64,000 nt of DNA from Limonium bicolor (Eukaryota; Streptophyta; Magnoliopsida; Caryophyllales; Plumbaginaceae): positions 472,119,375 through 472,183,374 of the forward strand of contig CM041776.1 in assembly GCA_023374045.1 (NCBI GenBank), read 5' to 3'. Positions 24,310 to 34,295 of this stretch are shown piece after piece (positions within the stretch are counted from its first letter, which is position 1; each line of letters begins with the position of its first letter). Made by a program: the position numbers and the translations under genes. The notes below the pieces were generated by a model. The model was not told the DNA's origin and did no database searches. It saw nothing but the letters and a program-made list of their open reading frames with translations.

Positions 24310-24809
24310 NNNNNNNNNNNNNNNNNNNNNNNNNNNNNNNNNNNNNNNNNNNNNNNNNNNNNNNNNNNNNNNNNNNNNNNNNNNNNNNNNNNNNNNNNNN
24401 NNNNNNNNNNNNNNNNNNNNNNNNNNNNNNNNNNNNNNNNNNNNNNNNNNNNNNNNNNNNNNNNNNNNNNNNNNNNNNNNNNNNNNNNNNNNNNNNNNNN
24501 NNNNNNNNNNNNNNNNNNNNNNNNNNNNNNNNNNNNNNNNNNNNNNNNNNNNNNNNNNNNNNNNNNNNNNNNNNNNNNNNNNNNNNNNNNNNNNNNNNNN
24601 NNNNNNNNNNNNNNNNNNNNNNNNNNNNNNNNNNNNNNNNNNNNNNNNNNNNNNNNNNNNNNNNNNNNNNNNNNNNNNNNNNNNNNNNNNNNNNNNNNNN
24701 NNNNNNNNNNNNNNNNNNNNNNNNNNNNNNNNNNNNNNNNNNNNNNNNNNNNNNNNNNNNNNNNNNNNNNNNNNNNNNNNNNNNNNNNNNNNNNNNNNNN
24801 NNNNNNNNN
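24310..24809. other. Assembly gap (500 N)
   Basis: Exactly 500 unknown bases, probably a fixed-size scaffold gap. By comparison with the 3' LTR, the sequence right of the gap begins 812 bp inside the 5' LTR, so at least those 812 bp and the target-site junction are hidden here. Confidence 0.98.
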
Positions 24810-27800
24810 ACCACCAATCTCTTCCTCTCATCAAGCTCTTCATTCCTATCTTCTCAAAACTTCAAGAGCCCCATTTCGGTGCCATGGAGTTCCACCATTG
24901 AAGGAGCTTGAGCTTGTATTTCTACATATTATTACTCTCCTTTGCTTCTAGGTAAGGAATCTCAAAGAAAAATCATGTTTCCTCCATGTTTTGTTGTTGA
25001 CCGAAATACACATTGATGTAGCTCTTTGTGTGACTTTGTTCTAGCTTCATTTCAACTCTTCATGGACTAGGTGGAGTCCTCTCTTGATATATATTCAAAC
25101 TCTCTTCAAAGATCAAGGTAAAACAACTACATTAATGTTTTTGAAACAATGTAAAATTAGGGTTTGCAATGAGATGAAGCTTATAGCTTGAATACTCATT
25201 ATAATGTTTGTATATTGTTTAGAACTTGACAAGGAATCAAATACCCTACCGGTTTTTATAAGGAAACAAGAAAGGAGTTGTTTGGAAAAGAGGTAAATCT
25301 ACTAACCTAATGTTGTTTAATGCCTTAGGAGAAATGAGCTTATAAATGCTTATTAAAACTACCTAAAGAGCAAATGGTGAATGACTTAGTAAAGTGTTCT
25401 CAAGAGACCAGTAAAAGGCATATGTGTTGTTGAGTGTATTTGCAGGTCAAAGGCAAATATATTGTGGAAATTCAGTGTTTAAGAATTATGCACTTTAAGG
25501 GCCTAAGAGCCATGCATTTTAAGGGCCTAAGTGCCATGCAATTTAAATTATGCACTATATTGTGATGTAGTGCTTTATGAGTGAAGTTTGTGTATAATAA
25601 AGTGTTTGATGGATTGTTAGTATTCTTGGTAATTTGTTGGTGAAAACAATGTGCTTTGGTGTAACAAAAGGCTAGGAGAACCTATGTCGAAATTTAGGAA
25701 ATGTATAAGGAGTTCATGATGTTTTAAAGGAATTGTGAGGAACTAGGAAGTGCTCTAGAGTGTAACAAGGACTTAGGCATGATCTTGAGGTTTAGTAGTA
25801 AGTTTGGGACTTAGGTAAATACTTAGGCAAACTTTGGTAAATAAGGAGAAAGTGTAAACTTGGAAAAGAATTTTCAAGAAGGATATAAGGAGTTAGTTGT
25901 GAGAGATGATGCTTGGGAGATGATGTTAAAATAAGGAGAAAGCTTTTGGGATAGTAGTTATCATAGGTATGAAACACCACTTGAAAAACTAGGAGAAAAC
26001 ATTGTAAGTGTTAGGAATTTTGTGAAGATATAAGTAAAGGTTTAAGGAATTAGAAAATGAGTTTTATGAGTGTTTAAGGATGTCTTAAGGTGTGTTTAAA
26101 GTGCCCAAATGAGGTTAGGGGGTACTAGGTTATATGGGGTGAAGTTTGGAGTTGAATGTGAAAAGGAAAAACAAAGGTCTGGGGCAGACCGAACTTGCGA
26201 CCGAACTTGCAAGTTCGGTCGAGCCCAGTTTACCCTGCGAGAATTGGCTTCTGGAATGGACCGACCTCGGGGACCGGACTTGCAAGGTCGGTCGGGCTTG
26301 TATTTTGTGTACGGATTGAGTTACTGGAATCGACCGAACATAGGACCGGACTTGGCAAGTTCGGTCGGGCTAAATTTTCAAAGGGGAAGAAACTCTCGGG
26401 AATAGACCGAACATGCGACCGAACTTACAAGGTCGGTCGGAGTAGAAAATTTTGACGGAAATGTGTTCTGGAATCGACCGAACTTGGGTAAGTTCGGTCG
26501 GTAAGGTCGGTCGGACCTAAACTTGTAAAAAAAAAACAGAAAAGAATGTGACTTATGTAGTTAACCCTAGGGTGTACAATGAAGGTAACCTAGGGTAGAA
26601 TAGACATTAAAACATGTCATACAATCATGTTAAATACTTAGTAAGTTTGAAGTTAAATAAATAATTAACCGACGTTACTAATGTGTTTAGGATTCTCTCA
26701 AGGTGGAAATCAATCGAGGCAAGGTCCAAGGTATGGTTTTCTTGCAGTCTGTTGCCTACCGGTTTACACCGGCTTGGGTGTTGGTTGCTTTTCTGAGTGT
26801 TTACGACCTTATAAGATTAAGGCATGAAAAGAGTTTACGGTTGTTATATATTATGATGTTGTATCATTATGACTCCTTTCCCTTGGTGTGTCTAACAAGA
26901 CCTAAACACTTGTTTGTGTGCGACTTAACAAGTTTGTTTGAATGATCACTAACAAGTGCTAACTGGGGAAGTGAGGAGTCCGGTCATGTTCCGGCCACGC
27001 GTGTGATGGATGGGGGTCGATGTCTATCCGGTTCGACTCTCTTGGTGTATGTATAGGTTACATTCCAATTTGGTTTCTACCTTCCCTTAGCTTATCCAAA
27101 GCTAGTTACTGACTCACGTCGGGCCACAGGGGCATACGAATGTTGTTTTCGGTGTGCTTGGGATTACTATATCCGACACACCTTGGGTATAAGTTAACCG
27201 TTCGATATAACTGGACGGTAACGAGGTTGGTAACGAGCTTAGCATGAGATTGGCATTAATCTCTAGGCTCACTATGTATACTAACTATGGTGGAAGGTTC
27301 CTTGTGAGAACCGATTTTATGGTGATATGTATTGTTGTTGTGCTATGCAATTTCCCTTGCTATGCTATGGTATAATTATGTTGGATGTTTTAAAATGAAT
27401 GCCATGTTATCATGACAATTGGGTGCGCGTATCCCGGTAGCCGATGGGCTGCGCGTTAACCATACCAGCAAAGGTTGCTGACCCCCTCGGGGGCTCCATA
27501 TTTTATTGCAGGATGAGGATCGAAGAAGCGGAGTGGCTCTAGATCCTAGGTCGATGATGTACTTTTGGTTGTTTTGGATGTTGAGCCCGGGATGCGCCTT
27601 GTGCTCCCGTGGCGTTATATTTTGGTACCGTTCGTTAAACGGTGGTGGAGGTTTACAGTTGGTAGTGGTGATGTAAATTAAATACTCGGTATGGTTGGTT
27701 ATATATATGTATGTGGATGTTAGGATCTATGCTCGGGAGTCTGATCATCAGACCGATACACTTGTATTATTCTGCCTAGTTAACCACGTGGGTGGTTAAC

Positions 27801-27889
27801 GGCGTTGTAACACCAAGGCGATTAATTTTTGTTGATTGGTTTTCCGCTGCGATTTCAGTAGTTGATAGGGGCGTAGTAGGGGTGTTACA
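24810..27889 (+). repeat. 5' LTR (5'-truncated by the gap)
   Basis: Collinear with 35108-38174 of the 3' LTR. It ends GTAGGGGTGTTACA. Inside, 26185-26515 holds a cluster of ACCGAACTT...AAGTTCGGT and GGTCGGTCGG motifs. A TTGCAG|GATGAGG splice-acceptor-like site lies near 27511. Differences from the 3' LTR include 24885 G against T, and one-base indels such as GGGGCATACG against GGGCATACG (near 27128). Confidence 0.95.
26185..26515. repeat. Palindromic CCGAACTT/AAGTTCGG and GGTCGGTC cluster in 5' LTR
   Basis: Five or six units, each pairing a GACCGAAC or GACCGACC half with a GTTCGGTC or GGTCGGTC half a few bases away. Copied in the 3' LTR at about 36480-36815. A comparable cluster sits inside the solo LTR (10903-11175). 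Confidence 0.75.
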
Positions 27890-27894
27890 AAAAG

Positions 27895-27906
27895 TGGTAT
27901 CAGAGC
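27895..27906 (+). promoter_or_regulatory. Primer-binding site (initiator tRNA-Met)
   Basis: TGGTATCAGAGC starts five bases after the 5' LTR end (TTACA). It is complementary to the 3' end of plant initiator tRNA-Met, the standard primer for plant LTR elements. Confidence 0.95.
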
Positions 27907-28781
27907 GAAGTATCGCTCTGATGACTAGAATACCGAGCTTAGGGATATACCGAGTTAGGAAACCTAACTACAGATACCTGAGTGAACAGATTTGGAAAGG
28001 TAAACACTAACTAAGTGTGGAATTACCTGGTTGTCGGGAAGATGCTATAACCATTGGACCGATAAGTGTGCAAGCATAATGCTAATGAAATGTTCATATG
28101 AATTCAGATGGCAGGTAGACCACGAGGTAGGGGCCGCGGGCGCGGTACTGGAGGTGCGGGTGACCAGGGCGATGATACTACGGCACAGACCATGGCTGAG
28201 GCAGTTGCAGCCGCCGTAGCCCAGTTGGTACCCGATTTGGTTGCTGCTATACAGCAAGGGCAACAGCCCGGAGTTCAGCCACCACACCACCGCCACGAGA
28301 GACCAATTGGGTCAAGGCGTTGGCTGATCTGAGGCCGCCCTCATTCAATGGGGAGACCGATCCCCGTAAGCTGGAGGCGTACATCTCCGAAATGGAGACC
28401 GCCTTCGAAACCCTAGCAGTACCTGAGCAGGTCAAGGTACGACTTGCTGCTTATTACTTGAAGGGCTCGGCACAGAGCTGGTGGAAGCTTGTGCGAGAGG
28501 GCAGAGTGGCTGACCCGACTTTTCAGTGGAGGGAGTACACGGCTCTGCTGCGAGCCAAATACTACCCTATACATGTGCAAGAGGCCAAGCGCCTAGAGCT
28601 GGACAGCTTGAGGCAAGGGGATAAGATGACGGTAGATGAGTACTACTCAGCCTTCATCGGACTTATCCACCTGCTACCGGATCTAGGTTACTCAGACCGG
28701 ATCCTTGTGAACCGTTTCTACAACGGACTGAACTATCGCCTACGCTACGGCATGGGGCCTACTGGATATACCACTTTGCAG

Positions 28782-28876
28782 GTAAAGGAACTACAGTGTA
28801 ATGTGAATAAGTGTGTACGATGTGTTAATATGTTGTGAATTTATTTGGCGGGGCATAACTGACACCCTAAATATAG
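28782..28876 (+). other. Candidate intron 1 in gag (95 bp, phase 0)
   Basis: Donor TTGCAG|GTAAAG after a complete codon; acceptor AAATATAG|GAG. The next exon continues in frame 0 with gag-like sequence, while the gap itself contains a stop and no gag similarity. Confidence 0.65.
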
Positions 28877-29135
28877 GAGTGCTATCATGCCGCTGCAATT
28901 GTGGAGATCACCGTCCGTCTGAGGGACGAGGAGAGTGCGCTCAAGCGCAAGGCTATGAACGAGGGCCAAGGCACGCAAGGGCAGTGGGGAGGAAAGAAGA
29001 AGAAGTCATACCCCCAGTCCCAGAAAGGACAGCAACAGGGTGGCAAGGGCCAGACCCAGACCACCACTGCTGAGGAGCCTCTGCAGCTCACTTATGCGTA
29101 TGCGGCCAAGCCCCTACGTTCCCACCCACCTAAGG

Positions 29136-29215
29136 GTAATTATTTAACCATGTGTAATAAGTTGGAGTATGTATTGTTAAGATGTGAAGTGAGTGTTGAT
29201 TGTGTGTTGTTATAG
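29136..29215 (+). other. Candidate intron 2 in gag (80 bp, phase 1)
   Basis: Donor TAAGG|GTAATT and acceptor GTTATAG|CAG; a second AG three bases on makes a NAGNAG acceptor that keeps frame either way. The flanking codon is split after base 1 on both sides. The gap is T-rich and contains a stop. Confidence 0.65.
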
Positions 29216-29677
29216 CAGCTAGCGCGGGTTCTGGACCGGAGCGCCACTTTTACTGTAAGTAGTGCAATGGAGACCACCCCGGCAAAGACTGCAAGGGGAA
29301 CGACGTGCAGTGTCGTTACTGCCAGAAGATGGGGCACCGCGAATTTGAGTGCTGGCAGAACCCCAATGTAGGAGCAAAAGGGGCAATGAAACAAGCCAAA
29401 GGAACACCCCAGGGTAAGACTCCGCGACCATTGACACCCCGAGGGCGATCACCCAGCAAACTCTGACAAGAAGTATACTGATTCCCAGAAAGGGAAGGGG
29501 CCGGGAACCAGCAAGGCCGCCCTGAATGTGGTGGACCGGTCTGAGGCACCAGGATCCTCTTCTAGACCAGGTACCGCCTTTAACTGTTGAGTGAAATAAT
29601 TGACTGCTTATCGCATTTCATGCATGGGTGTTAGCAAGTCTAAGGGTATAAACATATAAGTAAAGAGTTAGAATATA

Positions 29678-30457
29678 ATGTGGAAAACACCTAAAATTAG
29701 ACAATGTGGAAAACTTAGGAACCTTCAATATCTGTTATCCAATCCCGCCCACACAAACCCTGAAGAAACCACCATCAACATCACCGAATTCCCACTGGAG
29801 CAATGTCAGGTGATCCAGCCAGGTATGATACTCTTAAATGGATACCTGACACAGGAAGCACAAATCCACATCATCAGACGTTGCAACGAACTTGGAGCAG
29901 CACCAGGAGGTTTCTACACACCCGAATACCCGAGCTGTTCGAAGATGAAGCTGAAGATGATGTGCATGGGTAAGGACTGGAATCCCTACACCAAGTCATA
30001 TCAGGGTGTGCGAGCTGAAGACGGAGCAACTGTACCAGGCATACCTGAGGAGTTCCTTGCGGTCGTTAACCACACCGTGGGAATTGCTCAGCAACTTGAA
30101 TCGGAACCGATTCCGAACGTGGAAGCAGACTTATGCATTGTGAACTTCTACCAGAAAGGTGGACGGTTAGGGTTACACCAAGATAAGGACGAGTCACCCG
30201 AGTCTCTAAGTAAGGGAGTACCCGTGGTGTCTTGGTCCATTGGTGATACCGCTGTGTTTATGTACGGCGAGCAGAAGCGTGGTGATCTCGCAAAGAAGCT
30301 AGTGTTGAAGTCAGGTGATGTATTAATCATGGGAGGACAATCAAGGATGTTATACCACGGTATCAAGAAGATTAAATTGAATACCGCACCATCGACAGTG
30401 GTCAATGCCACACATCTGAAACCCGGACGTTTGAATTTGACTTTCAGGCAGTTTTGA
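29678..30457 (+). CDS. AlkB-type Fe(II)/2-oxoglutarate dioxygenase (ALKBH1-like), carried by retrotransposon
   Basis: Intact 259-aa frame. The fold's key residues are present: the NxY motif N156-F-Y158, the HxD iron ligands in GRLGLHQDKDE (H167, D169), the distal His in MLYHGI (H227), and the 2-oxoglutarate-binding arginines in GRLNLTFRQF (R251, R257). The substrate-lid region GPGGFY-like (APGGFYTPEY, about residues 75-84) and KLKMMCMGKDWNP fit the plant ALKBH1-like group. These enzymes remove methyl groups from nucleic-acid bases by oxidation (family knowledge); the substrate here is unknown. It lies on the element's coding strand between zinc knuckles and protease. It is unbroken although gag and pol around it carry many shifts. 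It may be read from unspliced RNA or from its own promoter: GTATAAACATATAAG lies about 30 bp upstream and AATAAA downstream. Catalytic activity is inferred. Confidence 0.95.
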   Translation: MWKTPKIRQCGKLRNLQYLLSNPAHTNPEETTINITEFPLEQCQVIQPGMILLNGYLTQEAQIHIIRRCNELGAAPGGFYTPEYPSCSKMKLKMMCMGKDWNPYTKSYQGVRAEDGATVPGIPEEFLAVVNHTVGIAQQLESEPIPNVEADLCIVNFYQKGGRLGLHQDKDESPESLSKGVPVVSWSIGDTAVFMYGEQKRGDLAKKLVLKSGDVLIMGGQSRMLYHGIKKIKLNTAPSTVVNATHLKPGRLNLTFRQF

Positions 30458-30562
30458 GCCTTGTGTAATCATGTAATGTATTAAGCCAGTGGTTTGATAA
30501 AGGAGCTATATCTAGCCATGTCTACAATGTAACCAACTTATGGTGTAAAGACTGTGTTAATG

Positions 30563-30568
30563 AATAAA
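30563..30568 (+). terminator. Possible poly(A) signal downstream of AlkB ORF
   Basis: AATAAA 106 bp after the AlkB stop, in a TGTAAT/TGTGTTAATG T/G-rich context. It could end an AlkB-only transcript; motif evidence only. Confidence 0.35.
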
Positions 30569-30634
30569 GGGATGTTGTTTTGGAGTGTATCAACGTGTTA
30601 CTACTGTATACTTATGAGTTTGCCAATGAATTAG

Positions 30635-33600
30635 GCTGTGCACTCGGAACGGGAGGTATACTGAGTGTCTGCAATAAGGCAGAAGCCGGCAAGAGCGGCA
30701 CAATCCTCACCGGTACCTTTCCAGTGAATGGCGTGGATGCATCGATCTTGTTCGACTCTGGAGCCTCACACACATTCATTTCGCTATCATTTGCGAAGAG
30801 GCTGGGGTTAGACGGTGAAGAGATGCCAGACTTCGTGGTCACTCTCCCGTCGAAAGAGCGGATCAGGTGTACCCGCTACTACCGAGATGCTGTTGTTCGA
30901 ATCATGGATGAGGAGTTTCCGATCGACTTGATAGAGTTCGACGGACTAGGTTTTGATGTGATTGTCGGGATGAACTGGTTGGAGCGGTACAAGGGTAGAA
31001 TCCTATGTGCCGAGCATCGACTGCTTCTTCGGAGTCCATCTGGGGTTACTATATCATACCGCCAGAGGCCCAGGGAGCCTTCGACACAGATCATCACCGC
31101 CATGGCCATGTATCGTGAGTTACGACGAGGGAATGATGTATACCTCTGCTATGTCCAGGACATAGAGAGAGACCCTGAGTTAGCCCAGATGTGCCGGTAG
31201 TGTCGGAGTTTCCTGATGTATTTCCTAAGGAACTGCTGGGCATGCCGCCAGCACGAGAGGTTGAGTTTGAGATTTATCTAGTTTGGGCACTGGACCCATT
31301 GCGAAAGCACCTTATCGTATGGCTCCAGCAGAGATGACAGAGCTCAAGGAGCAGCTGAGAGACCTACTCGACAAGGGCTTTATCCGCCCTAGTGTTTCAC
31401 CATGGGGAGCGCCGGTCCTCTTCGTGAAGAAGAAGGACGGTAGCCTCCGCCTGTGTATTGATTATCGGGAGCTGAATGCTGTTACGGTGAAGAACCGTTA
31501 CCCTTTACCACGCATCGACGATCTATTTGATCAGCTGAGGGGAGCATCAGTATTCTCCAAGATAGACCTACGTTCCGGATACCACCAGATTGCCATCCGT
31601 GACAGTGATATCGAAAAGACAGCATTCAGAACTAGGTATGGGCACTATGAGTTCACAGTTATGCCGTTTGGCTTATCAAATGCACCAGCTAAGTTCATGG
31701 ACTTAATGAACCATTTGTTCCAAGATCAGTTGGACAAATCAGTGGTAGTCTTCATCGATGACATACTTGTGTATTCGAAATCGAGAGGTGAGCATGAAAG
31801 CCACCTGAGAGATGTATTGCAACATTGAGAAAGAATCAGCTGTATGCTAAATTTTCTAAGTGTGAATTTTGGTTGAACCAAGTATCCTTCCTTGGACATG
31901 TGATTTCTGAGGCCGGGATCGCTGTTGATTCGGCGAAGATAGATGCAGTGCGCACCTGGCCAAGGCCGAAGACAGTTACCGACATCAGGAGCTTCCTCGG
32001 TCTGGCAGGTTATTATAGGAGGTTTGTGAAGAACTTCTCCAGTGTCTCGAAGCCGATGACTTCCTTGATGAAAAAGGATGCACCATTCGAGTGGACAGTC
32101 GACTGTGAGAGTTCTTTCGCGAGTCTCAAGGATGCTCTGACATCTGCACCGGTTCTGACATTACCAGACGGTCCAGATGGTGTTGAGGTCTATTGCGACG
32201 CATCAGGCAGGGGTATGGGTTGTGTATTGATGCAGCACGGGAAGGTCGTAGCTTACGCCTCCCGACAGCTGAAGAAGCATGAGGAGAACTCCTACCCCAC
32301 GACTTAGAATTGGGGGCCATTGTCTTCGCACTGAAGATATGGCGACATCACTTGTATGGGGTAAGTGTGACGATTTATTCTGACCACAAGAGTTTAAAGT
32401 ACTTGTTCACTCAGAAGGAGTTGAACATGAGGCAAAGAAGGTGGGTTGAATTTCTGAATGACTATGACATCAATTTACAGTACAAGGAAGGTAAGGCAAA
32501 CGTGGTAGCTGACGCATTGAGTCGCCGAGCACACTCTCTCCATTCGCTAGTCTCTCATACTGGCTTGGTTGAAGAGGTGCGGAGTGCTCAGATGACGGAT
32601 CAGTACATGATGGAGATTAGACAGAAGCTTATTGATGGCACATTCGAGGGTCAGAAGTACGACTTCAGACTCCACGATGATGACCTGATTAGGCTTAATG
32701 GCCGACTGTGTATACAGGAGTAGCGCTGAGTTGAAGGAGCGCATATTGAGTGAATCCCATTGTTCTACTACTTCGATTCACCCCGGAGCTTCAAAGATGT
32801 ATAAAGGTATGAAAAGATATTTTTGGTGGACTGGAATGAAAAAGGATGTGAATGACTATGTGTTGAGGTGTCTCACTTGTCAGAAGGTCAAGTTTGAGCA
32901 CCGACGGCCTGGTGGTATGGTGCAGCCAATGCCAGTGCCGGAGTGGAAGTTCCATGACATATCTATGGACTTCGTGGTAGGGCTTCCGCCTACAAGGGGA
33001 GGTCTGAATATGATTTGGGTTTGGTAGACCGACTGACCAAGGTGGCTCGATTCATACCGATGAAGGACACCTGGAAAGTGGCTAAGCTTGCAGAGCTCTT
33101 CGACAGAGAGATTGTAAGACATCATGGTGTACCGAAAACGATCGTATCTGACAGGGATACCAGATTCCTATCCAGATATTGGAAGTCTACACGAGAGGCA
33201 CTGGGTACTGAACTGAAATTGAGCACATCGTTTCACCCACAGACAGATGGTCAGAGTGAGCGCACTATCCAGACACTTGAGGATATGTTACGTGCATGTG
33301 CACTTGACTTTCACACCAGCTGGATTGATAAGTTACATCTGATCGAGTTTAGTTACAACAACAGTTACCATGCTTCGATCAAGATGTCTCCCTTCCAGGC
33401 ATTGTACGGTAGACCATGCCGCACGCCATTATGCTGGGATGAGTCGAGTGAGACGGTCATTATAGGACCAGAGTATCTTGAGCAAGTTCAGGTAGAAGTT
33501 CGCCAGATCCGGGCTAATATGAAAGCAGCTCAGGATAGACAGAAGTCGTACGCAGATGTGCGCCGACGTGACCTGGAGTTCGCCGTAGGCGATCAGGTAT

Positions 33601-34005
33601 TTCTTAGGGTATCCCCCATGAAGGGAGTTTTCGTTTTGGCCAGAAGGGCAAGTTGAGCCCGAATATGTAGGTCCTTATGTTGTGACGGAGCGGATCGGTC
33701 CGGTAGCTTATAGACTTGATTTACCCGCCGAGCTGGGCAAGGTACATGATGTATTTCATGTGTCCCAGTTGAAGAAGTATATGTCTCATCCGTCTCATGT
33801 GCTTCAGCCTGAAAGGCTAACCTTAGAGCCGACCATGCGATCAGTGGAGACTCCCGTACAGATTCTGGATACTAAGACTCGAGACACTCGCCATAAGTCC
33901 GTGAGACTGGTGAAGGTTCTTTGGTCTAACCAGGACGTTGAGGAGGCCACTTGGGAGCTGGAAGAAAAGATGAAGGCGAAGCACCCGTCATTGTTTGCTT
34001 CTTAG
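30635..34005 (+). pseudogene. pol: pol: protease, reverse transcriptase, RNase H, integrase, chromodomain-like tail
   Basis: Protease with FDSGASHTFIS (30750-30783), ending in a shift at about 31195. RT follows with [16 protein letters not shown], then the FIDDILVYS catalytic motif (31752-31778). Shifts lie at about 31825 and 32303. RNase H has [13 protein letters not shown] (32191-32229) and ADALSRR. Integrase has the zinc-binding HPGASKMYKGMKR...CLTCQKVKFEH, then DRLTKVARF, IVSDRDTRF and HPQTDGQSERTIQTLEDML (DDE residues). The C-terminal GPVAYRLDLPAELGKVHDVFHVSQLKKY and VLWSNQDVEEATWELEE form the chromodomain-like end, and the stop is at 34003-34005. At least six one-base breaks separate otherwise highly conserved blocks. 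Supports reverse transcription and integration of the element. Confidence 0.93.
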
Positions 34006-34040
34006 TGCTTATATGTATAGGGTACGGGGCGTACCCCTTT

Positions 34041-34056
34041 TAAGGGGGTAGAGCCG
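34041..34056 (+). promoter_or_regulatory. Upstream purine-tract copy after pol
   Basis: TAAGGGGGTAGAGCCG lies 36 bp after the pol stop and resembles the true PPT 240 bp further on. Similar second tracts occur at about 39363-39380 (+) and 58078-58100 (-) in the other gypsy elements of the window. Confidence 0.5.
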
Positions 34057-34278
34057 TTTCGGTTGTGGATGTGTTCGACATGTATTATATACATTGTCTA
34101 TGTTATGTTACAGACCGTTGTGTCTGAATGGTATTATGTGGTTTGGACCTCGAGTCCGTTGTGGTGTAAGTATGATGGTTGTGTTGGTAATGATGTTTTG
34201 GAAGTGTGGTGTTATAAGATTTTCCCCGTGTTCTAATATTAAGATATGTGGGAAGTATGAACTTTGGGGACAAAGTTC

Positions 34279-34295
34279 TTTTAAGGGGGGTAGAT
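34279..34295 (+). promoter_or_regulatory. Polypurine tract
   Basis: TTTTAAGGGGGGTAGAT immediately precedes the 3' LTR start TGAAATACCCC, as expected for the plus-strand primer. Confidence 0.9.

Larger units (their letters stand above)
28108..29570 (+). pseudogene. gag: gag polyprotein with zinc knuckles and two intron-like gaps
   Basis: Starts at MAGRPRGRGRGRG (28108). A one-base shift near 28290 leads into the Retrotrans_gag domain (RPPSFNGETDP..., LKGSAQSWWKLV, 28323-28781). Coding resumes at 28877 (CYHAAAIVEITVRLRDEE), runs to 29135, and resumes at 29216 into two CCHC-like knuckles: CK-stop-CNGDHPGKDC and CRYCQKMGHREFEC. The first knuckle holds an in-frame TAG at 29260-29262, and another shift lies near 29447. 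Coding ends at a GT donor after 29570. The gaps 28782-28876 and 29136-29215 have GT...AG ends and keep phase. Gag packages the RNA and forms particles. Frame breaks may be real or sequencing indels. Confidence 0.8.
29571..30634 (+). other. Candidate intron 3 between gag and protease, containing the AlkB ORF (1064 bp, phase 1)
   Basis: Donor AGACCAG|GTACCG splits a codon after its first base (G). Acceptor GAATTAG|GCTGTGC supplies the last two bases, so joining restores a Gly codon and keeps the frame into the protease exon. The whole 259-aa AlkB reading frame (29678-30457) lies inside. Removing it would fuse gag to pol; retaining it would leave AlkB as a separate cistron. Confidence 0.6.

Noticed and set aside
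24227..24951. Long open frames across the N run
   Set aside because: They consist of unknown bases and carry no information.
29678..30457. AlkB as an ordinary host gene hit by retroelements
   Set aside because: Gag and protease exons of one element flank it at short distance with matching codon phase, and both LTRs enclose it; a host gene would not sit there. It also resembles plant ALKBH1-type enzymes rather than plant RNA-virus AlkB domains, so a viral origin is not favoured.
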